Assembly: GCA_017632945.1 (NCBI GenBank)
Contig: JAGBQH010000010.1
Span: forward strand, 1 to 54,413
DNA from: Aeriscardovia sp.
Lineage (GTDB): Bacteria > Actinomycetota > Actinomycetes > Actinomycetales > Bifidobacteriaceae
DNA length: 54,413 nt
Reading direction: 5' to 3'
The notes below the pieces were generated by a model. It was not told the DNA's origin and did no database searches. It saw nothing but the letters and a program-made list of their open reading frames with translations. The translations under genes and the position numbers were made by a program. Below are positions 24,798 to 31,646 of the stretch, one piece after another (positions within the stretch are counted from its first letter, which is position 1; each line of letters opens with the position of its first letter).

Positions 24798-25658
24798 TCA
24801 CGCTTTGCAATAGGGAAGAAGAGAAAGGCGACCCGAAGAAATGTCTTTCAGGGCCGAAAGGGCCCCTAAAAGGGAAGAAACGGGAATGACCCTGAGGCCG
24901 GAGGGAACGGGTGAAGAAAGCACCTGGGCGCAGTTTGCCTCCGGGGCCAGAAAGAAGGAGGCTCCATCCCTTCGGGCCGCAATCATTTTGGAAGATATCC
25001 CCCCAATGGCTCCCACTTGCCCAGAATCGGAGAGAGTTCCCGTGCCTGCCACGTTTTTTCCCCCCGTAAGGTTTTCTCCCGTGGCTTTTTCTATCAGGCC
25101 CAGAGCGAAAACCATTCCGGCTGACGGGCCGCCTATGGGGCCGGAATTGATTTTCGCCCCTTCTATTTGCTTTGCCGAAAGGCCTTTGGATTTTAAGAAG
25201 GAAGAAGCCGCCTGTTTGGCAGCCTCTTTGGCCCCACTCATAAGGCCCTGCTGGCTCTTTTCATCTTGAGAAAGAGAAGAGCCTATGGGGAAGACCACTT
25301 CCTTAGGCAAAACCCGCGAGGAGGGATCGAAGTAATTTGCTATGGCCATGAAAACCGGCAGCGTGCTGGAGGGGGACCCCACCACGTTTACCGTGACGAT
25401 GTCTAGGGCGCCGGAGGGGGAAAAAGAGGAATTTCCCACTTCAATCGCTTTTCCTCCGAGATCCACCTTTTTGGTGCCGTAATTTAAAACGGCATTGCCC
25501 AAAACGTTCATGGTAGGGCCCGGCCTTTCCATGACGTAGTTTGTGGGGAAGAAAAGGAAGGCTATTAAAAGCACCGCCACTCCCCAGTAGCCGTGCCTTG
25601 CAATCCAGCTCAGGTACGCTTTAAAAGAGCTGGAGGGCCCTTGAGGTTTTAAAGCCAT
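24798..25658 (-). CDS. YlbL-like membrane-anchored S16 (Lon-type) protease, PDZ domain not visible
   Basis: One N-terminal transmembrane helix (VAVLLIAFLFFPTNYVMERPGPT) leads into an extracellular region with NVVGSPSSTLPVFMAIANYF. The C-terminal S16 domain has the catalytic Ser179 in INSGPIGGPSAGMVFALGLIE and Lys224 in GAIGGISSKMIAARRDGASFFLAP, the Ser-Lys dyad of Lon proteases. Actinobacterial YlbL/SdrC-type proteins normally carry a PDZ domain between the two parts and are about 340 residues. Here, at 286 residues, the joining segment (about 140-170) is too short for one. The substrate is unknown. Confidence 0.85.
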   Translation of the reverse strand: MALKPQGPSSSFKAYLSWIARHGYWGVAVLLIAFLFFPTNYVMERPGPTMNVLGNAVLNYGTKKVDLGGKAIEVGNSSFSPSGALDIVTVNVVGSPSSTLPVFMAIANYFDPSSRVLPKEVVFPIGSSLSQDEKSQQGLMSGAKEAAKQAASSFLKSKGLSAKQIEGAKINSGPIGGPSAGMVFALGLIEKATGENLTGGKNVAGTGTLSDSGQVGAIGGISSKMIAARRDGASFFLAPEANCAQVLSSPVPSGLRVIPVSSLLGALSALKDISSGRLSLLPYCKA

Positions 25659-25756
25659 AACTTTGCATCCAAAGCCGCAAGGCTAAAGAAAGCCTGTGTA
25701 TTTCCCATGATTTTGAGATAATACATGAAAATAAACGGAATGAAAAGAAAGATATT

Positions 25757-27088
25757 ATGGACTCCAACGAATTTCATAAGTGGCTCATAGAGTCTTTTGG
25801 AGAAGAGGGCGGAAAAATGGCGTGGGAGCAGTTTTCTTCCCTGCCTGACTCCATAAAAGACGAACTGCTTTCCCAATCGCATCTCCCCTCTCCTTCGGAA
25901 ATGCGAAAAATTTATTCGGCCTTCCAAGCCGCAGGGCAGGAGGGACAGGAAGACAAGGGAGCGGTAAACCAGCCCCTGATTACGCAAATGGCCCTTAAGA
26001 CCGCCGAAGAAAAGCACTTTAAAAACACTATTTCGGCTCTTCAGTTCGACCGCCTTTCCCAGGCCACCAGCTCTGCCAACCTCTGGCTAGATTCTGCCTC
26101 TTCCACCCTTCCTTTGCCCGAAAAGACCAAAATCCTTACCCCGCGCCAATGGACGGAGGGGTCGGTAAAGGCCTGGACAAGCCTTGTCACCCCTATGGCC
26201 CAGGCCATGCAGGAAGCGGCGACGAAGTATTTTATGCAGCTGGGCAACTGGGATTATGAAATTTTTGCCGGCGGGATACCTTTGCCCGGCATCAATGCAG
26301 ATCGCCAGTCTGTAATCCGAAGCGTCGTAAAGACTAACTTTGCCATACAGTTGGGATCGGCTATAGGTGAAATGAGCATCCTCACCCTCGCCAGTTTCGA
26401 CTACGGGGTAAGAACTGTAGGGGGGAAGGCGGGGGCCCTCATAGCCGAAAACCTTGACGCCTTTGCCCAAGACACTCAGCTGCCCAAGGAGGAGGTATAC
26501 GCTTTTTATGCGCTTCGTGAAATGGCTTACGCAAGGCTCTACAACTCCGCCCCTTGGATAGAGGGGCAGATTTGCACCCTCGTATACAAGTATTCGCGCG
26601 ACATGGATCTTGGAAATTACGACACGACTCCAGATTTTTCCTCTGTAGACTTTATGAACCCCAGCGGGCTAAGCAACCTAGTAAACCTCTCCACTTTCAA
26701 AACCAAAGACACCGAAGAACAAAAAAAGGCTAAAGAAAGCCTGCAAAGGCTTCTAACTCTGGTAGAAAGCTGGGTTGACTGCGTGACGTGGCGCGCCGGA
26801 AGCGCCTTTATCCCCCACATTTCAGAACTGAGGGAAATGATGAGGCGCAGGCGCGCCGAAGGCGAAATGACGGGAAAAGTTTTAGCAAAGCTTATGGGGC
26901 TGGGCCTAGATCCCAAGTACCTTAGGGAAATGTGCGCCAAGTGGGACAAACTGAGCGGGAACGTGGAAGAAAGAGACAAGCTTTGGTCCCACCCGAGGCT
27001 TCTGTCTAAAGTGGATGGAAAAAAGGAAGAAGAAGGCGACAACGGAAACGACTGGGATTTGGACTTTACAAATCTCTTTAAAGACTGA
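25757..27088 (+). CDS. DUF2342 family protein (zinc-dependent metalloprotease-like, motif altered)
   Basis: A 443-residue soluble protein of the actinobacterial DUF2342 family, often labelled 'putative hydrolase' or 'F420 biosynthesis-associated'. Visible blocks are AMQEAATKYFMQLGNWDYEIFAGGIPLPG, IGEMSILTLASFDYGV and YALREMAYARLYNSAPWIEGQ. In homologues the last block reads REAAHARLF..VPWL, with a histidine thought to be a metal ligand; here that residue is Tyr. The protein is therefore probably not an active metalloenzyme, or uses other ligands. The start ATG at 25757 has only a weak GAAAGAT upstream. The gene converges on the helicase with an 11-base overlap. Confidence 0.8.
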   Translation: MDSNEFHKWLIESFGEEGGKMAWEQFSSLPDSIKDELLSQSHLPSPSEMRKIYSAFQAAGQEGQEDKGAVNQPLITQMALKTAEEKHFKNTISALQFDRLSQATSSANLWLDSASSTLPLPEKTKILTPRQWTEGSVKAWTSLVTPMAQAMQEAATKYFMQLGNWDYEIFAGGIPLPGINADRQSVIRSVVKTNFAIQLGSAIGEMSILTLASFDYGVRTVGGKAGALIAENLDAFAQDTQLPKEEVYAFYALREMAYARLYNSAPWIEGQICTLVYKYSRDMDLGNYDTTPDFSSVDFMNPSGLSNLVNLSTFKTKDTEEQKKAKESLQRLLTLVESWVDCVTWRAGSAFIPHISELREMMRRRRAEGEMTGKVLAKLMGLGLDPKYLREMCAKWDKLSGNVEERDKLWSHPRLLSKVDGKKEEEGDNGNDWDLDFTNLFKD

Positions 27089-28427
27089 AGGGAAGAAAAC
27101 GGCTTAGATTTTGACAGGAGGGGATAAAAAGGACATCTAGTTTTTCTTTTGCCCGCGTGCAGGCGACGTAAAGTATCCTCCTCTCTTCTTCCGAGCTTTC
27201 TACTTTTTCGGTGCCTATGACCAAAATAACCCTGTCCCACTCCAGCCCCTTGGCCGCATGTATGGTGGAAAGGAGAACCCCCCCCGCTTGAGGGCGCTCT
27301 AAATCTGAAAATGGGACAGAGCGGGAAGAGAGCTCCTTTTTTAAGGCTTCAAGATCCCGCCTAGACCTTGCAAGGATGGCTATGCTTTTTTCATTGTCCC
27401 TGTTTTGGGCCAGCTCTGCCGCTCTTTTGGCAAGGCTTGAAAAATCGGAAAAAGATTCTTTTGAAACAGATCCTTTGGACCTTAAAGCCGGCTGCAGCCT
27501 GACATATTTTTTGGAAGAGGGAGCCAGAACGCTGTTTGCCCACCTTATAATCTCCCTGGCCGATCGGTAGTTGGAAACTAGGCTGATTTGCCTGTAGGGA
27601 GGGGGGAAATCCCCTTTTGCATGCTCTAAAAACCAGCTGGAAGATCCGGCAAAAGAATAGATGGTTTGCGAAGGATCTCCGACTACGCATACGCTTTCGG
27701 CGCTGCTCGTCCAAAATTTTAAAACGGCGTGTTGGGCTGCAGACACGTCCTGGTACTCGTCTACCGTCACCGATTCAAAAGATCTTGACACCATCTGCCT
27801 GGCCTCCCTGCTCGATTTTAAAATGCGAAGAAGGAGCAGGAAGATGTCGTCAAAATCCATGGCTCCTTTTTCGCTTTTCATCCTTTCATACTTTTCCCAT
27901 GCCTCTTTAAATCCGGAAGGGAGGGAAAAAGGGAAAAAGCCCCGCGCCTCTTCAAGTTCATCTGGAGAAACCAAAGAGCTTTTGGCCCATTTGATGGCAG
28001 AAAGGAGGCGGGGGGCGGATAGCAAGGGAAAGGAGCGGCGCAAAAGAAGAAGGCAATCTTTGTCTTCCATAAGGGAGGGAAAGGGGGAAAGGGCCAAAAG
28101 CGACCAGAGCCTGCGCAGCTGAGAGAAAGCGAGGGAATGGAAGGTTGAGACCCTAATTTTTTTCTCCGTCATGCTCGAAAGCTTCGAGCGCAAAGACAGG
28201 GCGGCCTGGTTTGAAAAGGCTATGGCGGCCGTTTTTGAAGGATTCCACGCCCCCTCTTCGAGCGCCAAGGCTATCCGGGAGGTTACGGTCATGGTCTTGC
28301 CGCTTCCGGCTCCGGCTATAAGGCAAAGCGTCCCTTCCCGCTGCTTTGCAGCTTCCTTTTGGCAGGGATCTAGCGAGGAAAGAAGGCGCGCTTCCGGCTT
28401 CATTTTCTTTTCTTTTTCAAGGCCCAT
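27078..28427 (-). CDS. UvrD/Rep-family DNA helicase, compact form
   Basis: A 449-residue SF1 helicase with motifs in order: LDPCQKEAA (Q motif), AGAGSGKTMTVTSRI (Walker A), FSNQAALSLRSKL (Ia), VTVDEYQDVSAAQ (Walker B), GDPSQTIYSFAG (III), LVSNYRS (IV), LLSTIHAAKGLEWDRVILV (V) and EERRILYVACTRAKEKL (VI). Full UvrD/PcrA proteins are about 650-800 residues; most of the 1B and 2B insertions and any HRDC tail are missing, so this is a minimal motor. It sits where actinobacterial uvrD2 genes do, divergent from the phosphotransferase-DUF3107 genes. Another start at 28403 (MKPEARL) is possible. Confidence 0.88.
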   Translation of the reverse strand: MGLEKEKKMKPEARLLSSLDPCQKEAAKQREGTLCLIAGAGSGKTMTVTSRIALALEEGAWNPSKTAAIAFSNQAALSLRSKLSSMTEKKIRVSTFHSLAFSQLRRLWSLLALSPFPSLMEDKDCLLLLRRSFPLLSAPRLLSAIKWAKSSLVSPDELEEARGFFPFSLPSGFKEAWEKYERMKSEKGAMDFDDIFLLLLRILKSSREARQMVSRSFESVTVDEYQDVSAAQHAVLKFWTSSAESVCVVGDPSQTIYSFAGSSSWFLEHAKGDFPPPYRQISLVSNYRSAREIIRWANSVLAPSSKKYVRLQPALRSKGSVSKESFSDFSSLAKRAAELAQNRDNEKSIAILARSRRDLEALKKELSSRSVPFSDLERPQAGGVLLSTIHAAKGLEWDRVILVIGTEKVESSEEERRILYVACTRAKEKLDVLFIPSCQNLSRFLPFSL

Positions 28428-28433
28428 AAGTCA

Positions 28434-28467
28434 TTACTCGTTACATCTCAGATTGTATTATTTTTTT
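28434..28467 (+). promoter_or_regulatory. Promoter for a leaderless transcript of the phosphotransferase homologue
   Basis: TATTAT (28456-28461) lies exactly seven bases before the GTG at 28468, the spacing that puts the transcription start on the start codon. No ribosome binding site is present between them. The -35 is weak (TTACTC at 28434). Leaderless messages are common in Actinobacteria; the inference rests on spacing alone. The divergent helicase gene starts 40 bases away. Confidence 0.5.
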
Positions 28468-30000
28468 GTGACGTATATCGATTTTTTCAAGGCCTGTGCC
28501 CTCACTTCGGCTGCAGCCCCCAAGCTCGACATGATAGAAGCCGGGCATCAAGCAGGGGATGAAGATGAAAAGATCGGTATTAATGCCCTGCAAATAAGGA
28601 CGGGGCGCAACCGAAGGTGCGTTTCCTACCTTTCCTACACCAAAGCCGGGAAGGAAGTTTTAAATTCCCGGGCCCGATCCGAAGCTCTTTTAGAAGGAAA
28701 GCTGGATTTTTCCCAAAAAGGGATAAAAATTGAAAAATGCCTGCTGGAAGGAGAAGAGGAGGATCTGGAGAAGGAGAAATACCTCATCTTGATTTGTTCT
28801 TTTTCCCCCGGATCTTTTCCCTCCTTTGCTTCCTTAAACGAGGAAGAATGCCGCTCCTTTGGACAGGGTGTGGGATATCTCCACTCTTTAGGCCAAGCCT
28901 TCGAGGGCTTTATGTCATTTTCCGCCCCCTCTATCCGTTTTGAATTGGATTCATGGATTAAGAGGCTGAGGGGTAGCGGAAAAATAGATTCCAGGATTTT
29001 GGATGTCTGGGAGGAACTGTCTGAGATGGACGCCCTCTGGGACTTTTCTCCCTCCCTTATCCATGGAGGATGGAAGAGGGGGCAGGCAGGCTTTGCCGGA
29101 GGGGCCGTATGCTCCTTTTCCAAGTGGGAAGAGGCCCAGATAAGCGATCCAGCAAGGGATCTGGAGTGGATGTTTACAGAAGGAATGGCCCAAAAGCAGA
29201 TCGATTCTTTCATGCAGGGGTACGCTATGAGCATGAACGACGCCATGGATCCCTTCATCCTTCCCCGGGCAAAATTATGGAGGCAAATGAAGATGGGGGC
29301 GGCTCTTTTGGAAGCTCAAAGAAAAGGGGAAGAGCAAAAAGCTCTCCTTCTTTCCCAAAGGCTGCTTCGCCTAAGCGCCTCCCTCCGATCCATAGCTCCC
29401 CAAAAGCCGGAGGGGCCGTTGCCTCCCGAGGTTCTCCAGGATCCCGCCCGGCCCCTTCCCCCCGCCCAACGCGGAGTTAAGGATTTGGAAGAAGAAGTTT
29501 CCCCTTCCTCTGCCTCCCAAACTCCTCTTCCCACTTCGCATCTTCCCTCTTCCGAAGAAAAAAGCGGAGGCGAAGAGAAGGTGGAAGAAATAGAGGAAAT
29601 AGAGGAAGAAAAGGTGGAAGAGCAGTCCCCTGCAGATCCCGCTTTAAAGTCGGCAATGTGGAGGGTGGTTGTGAGGGCGGCCCTGGCAAAAAGGGAAGGA
29701 AGGGATTTAAAGGCGGAAGTGGAGGCAGAAAAAAGGGCCCAGGAAGAAAAAAGCCCACAGGACAGGGATACTGCGATATTAAAACAGGTAGATGCGCCCT
29801 CTGAAAGCCTCTCATCCTTTCCGGCCTCCGTGCACCTCAAAGACGGGGGGAGCGCAATGGAAAAAGGGACCGCTTCTTCCGCCTCCACTGCCTATTTTGC
29901 CCCTCCCCCTTCGGCTCCCTCGCCCGAAAACGCCCTCCACACCGGAAGCCAAAGTCAGACTAAAGTAATAGATAGAATTGACGGGAATACAAATGAGTGA
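28468..30000 (+). CDS. Phosphotransferase (APH-fold) homologue lacking catalytic aspartates, acidic tail
   Basis: The first about 300 of 510 residues align with the aminoglycoside/macrolide phosphotransferase-like protein encoded next to uvrD2 and DUF3107 in bifidobacteria (LTSAAAPKLDMIEAG, FGQGVGYLHSLGQAFEGF, ISDPARDLEWM). The Brenner motif HGDxxxxN reads HGGWKRGQ (H199-Q206) and the metal-binding IDWEEA reads SKWEEA (K219), so both catalytic Asp residues are gone: a pseudokinase. The last about 200 residues are low-complexity, Pro/Ser/Glu-rich, with a KVEEIEEIEEEKVEE stretch. The GTG at 28468 is chosen as it matches the family's N-terminus; longer frames run into the helicase gene. It overlaps DUF3107 by eight bases (ATGAGTGA). 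Confidence 0.8.
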   Translation: MTYIDFFKACALTSAAAPKLDMIEAGHQAGDEDEKIGINALQIRTGRNRRCVSYLSYTKAGKEVLNSRARSEALLEGKLDFSQKGIKIEKCLLEGEEEDLEKEKYLILICSFSPGSFPSFASLNEEECRSFGQGVGYLHSLGQAFEGFMSFSAPSIRFELDSWIKRLRGSGKIDSRILDVWEELSEMDALWDFSPSLIHGGWKRGQAGFAGGAVCSFSKWEEAQISDPARDLEWMFTEGMAQKQIDSFMQGYAMSMNDAMDPFILPRAKLWRQMKMGAALLEAQRKGEEQKALLLSQRLLRLSASLRSIAPQKPEGPLPPEVLQDPARPLPPAQRGVKDLEEEVSPSSASQTPLPTSHLPSSEEKSGGEEKVEEIEEIEEEKVEEQSPADPALKSAMWRVVVRAALAKREGRDLKAEVEAEKRAQEEKSPQDRDTAILKQVDAPSESLSSFPASVHLKDGGSAMEKGTASSASTAYFAPPPSAPSPENALHTGSQSQTKVIDRIDGNTNE

Positions 30001-30238
30001 AAAAAAAGAAATAATGGTCACGATAGGCCTAAAAAATATCCAGGGATCGGTAGCCATAACCACCCAGGAAGATGCGAAAGAAGTCATGGAAAAAATTGAA
30101 AAGGCTGTGAGCGAAAACGGCCACTGCATCATAGAGGGGCAGGAAGGTCAGCAGCTTTTGATTTCCGGTTCCTGCGTAGGGTTTGCCAGGGTGGAGCCCG
30201 TGATACACCCCATGATGGGATACATGAGAACTGCCTGA
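29993..30238 (+). CDS. DUF3107 family protein
   Basis: An 81-residue protein. VTIGLKNIQGSVAITTQEDAKEVMEKIEKAV is the typical start of this small actinobacterial family, which follows the uvrD2-linked phosphotransferase gene in related species; the function is unknown. The C-terminal VGFARVEPVIHPMMGYM is more extended than the usual ending. The ATG at 29993 overlaps the upstream stop, and the stop overlaps the next gene's ATG (TGATG), so the three plus-strand genes form one coupled operon. Confidence 0.82.
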   Translation: MSEKKEIMVTIGLKNIQGSVAITTQEDAKEVMEKIEKAVSENGHCIIEGQEGQQLLISGSCVGFARVEPVIHPMMGYMRTA

Positions 30239-30858
30239 TGGCATCGTGGAAAGAGAAGTGGAGGCACGGGCCCGTCTGGCTTTACTGCCTAATGCTAATC
30301 TCCTCCCTTCTAGCCGAGGTCGTTTCCTTCGCCCTCGCTTCCGACACCCTAAAGATTGCCCAAAACCCCAACGTGGAATTGGGTTGCGACATAAATGCCG
30401 TCGTCTCCTGCTCCACTGTAGCCAAGAGCTGGCAGGCCGATTTTCTAAATTTCGGAAGTTTAAAGATTCCAAACTGCTTTCTGGGAATATGCTTTGAAGC
30501 CGTATTTGTGACCGTGGCGGTCCTTGGGCTTGCCAGGGCGAAAATCCCCAAGTGGTTTTCCCTCTGTTCGTGGCTGGGAAACCTTGTGGCCCTGATTTTT
30601 TCCTACTGGCTTTTTTCCCAGGAGCTTTACTCTATAAACGCGATCTGCCCGTGGTGCTTAACCCTTATGTTTTCTTCCACAGTGCAGTTTATGTCCCAAA
30701 GCCATGCCTGCGTAACCGTACAGGATCTGGGCAAAGGGAGGCTTAAAAAAGCTTTTCTTTCCTACTACCGCCCCTCGCTGGATCTTTTTGTGGATGCCGC
30801 ATGGATCCTCGTTTTAATCCTTCTAATCTTCATACGGGACGGCTCTCGGATCTTCTAA
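30238..30858 (+). CDS. Vitamin K epoxide reductase (VKOR) family membrane protein
   Basis: A 206-residue protein with about five membrane helices. Loop cysteines Cys50 and Cys58 (LGCDINAVVSCSTVAKS) and the active-site pair Cys137/Cys140 (AICPWCL) are those of bacterial VKOR. Such proteins reoxidise a DsbA-like partner outside the membrane and pass electrons to quinone. Bifidobacteria are anaerobes, so the final acceptor is unclear. No DsbA partner is fused or adjacent. The ATG overlaps the DUF3107 stop by one base. Confidence 0.92.
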   Translation: MASWKEKWRHGPVWLYCLMLISSLLAEVVSFALASDTLKIAQNPNVELGCDINAVVSCSTVAKSWQADFLNFGSLKIPNCFLGICFEAVFVTVAVLGLARAKIPKWFSLCSWLGNLVALIFSYWLFSQELYSINAICPWCLTLMFSSTVQFMSQSHACVTVQDLGKGRLKKAFLSYYRPSLDLFVDAAWILVLILLIFIRDGSRIF

Positions 30859-31626
30859 TTACTTGTGGTGCAAAAGGCCCCCAGAAGATCCCTTCTTGCT
30901 CTTTTTTTCCACCCTTCTTGAGGAGTGCAGGGAGAGGGGCTGGCTCCTTTTTACAGCTCCCGGCATAGTCCAGTCCAGCTTTACCGACAGCAGTCTCAAT
31001 GTCACCGTTATAACCACTATCAAGATGTCTAAAAGGATTTCGGAAGTGAAATTAATCCAGTTGTATATGTAGGCCTTGCATACGAAAACCGTAAGGATGG
31101 AAGCTACTATGGCGGGGACCAGGTACAGGTGCTTGTCTCTTATGATTACCGGCACTTCGTTTAAGATTACATCCCTGCACACTCCTCCCCCAACTCCCGT
31201 CACAACTCCTACAAATATCGCGGTTATTGCGGGCATATGGTAGGCCAGGCCCTTGGTGGTTCCGTCAATTGCAAAGAGGGCGAGGGCGAGGGCGTCGAAA
31301 ATGGTATTTGTCCAGTAAAGCTTTTCTACCTCGGGGTGCAAAAATATCACACACAGCCCCGCCAGGATTGCGATTCCAAGGTACCAGTAGTTTGTAAGGT
31401 TGGTGGGGGGAATGCATCCTATCAAAACGTCTCTTATGGTGCCGCCCCCGAGAGCTGTAAACCAGGCCGCTATCATGATGGAAAAAGAGTCGAACTCTCT
31501 TCTGCATGCAGCCATTCCTCCGATCATGCCGCAAAAGAAAGTGGCGAGGTATTCGACCATGAGGAAGAACCAGTTGCTCTCCAGCGGCATAGGGGTGGAG
31601 ATGGAAATCTGCGCGGCTAAAAGCAT
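30859..31626 (-). CDS. TRIC-like cation channel (UPF0126/YadS family)
   Basis: A 255-residue membrane protein with two related halves of three helices plus one. Each half carries the glycine-rich motif: AALGGGTIRDVLIGCIPP (about 57-74, with preceding residues) and VGVVTGVGGGVCRDVILNEVPVI. Prokaryotic TRIC proteins form trimeric channels for potassium and sodium. The C-terminal 45 residues are basic and cytoplasmic. The gene converges with VKOR, and its start lies 20 bases beyond the ileS stop on the same strand, so ileS read-through could express it. Confidence 0.9.
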   Translation of the reverse strand: MLLAAQISISTPMPLESNWFFLMVEYLATFFCGMIGGMAACRREFDSFSIMIAAWFTALGGGTIRDVLIGCIPPTNLTNYWYLGIAILAGLCVIFLHPEVEKLYWTNTIFDALALALFAIDGTTKGLAYHMPAITAIFVGVVTGVGGGVCRDVILNEVPVIIRDKHLYLVPAIVASILTVFVCKAYIYNWINFTSEILLDILIVVITVTLRLLSVKLDWTMPGAVKRSQPLSLHSSRRVEKKSKKGSSGGLLHHK

Positions 31627-31646
31627 TCTGCGGCCTCCAAAGGGGC

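Noticed and set aside
28171..28467. A 99-codon N-terminal extension of the phosphotransferase homologue
   Set aside because: It runs antisense through the helicase gene and lacks family similarity; the GTG at 28468 restores the family-like N-terminus.
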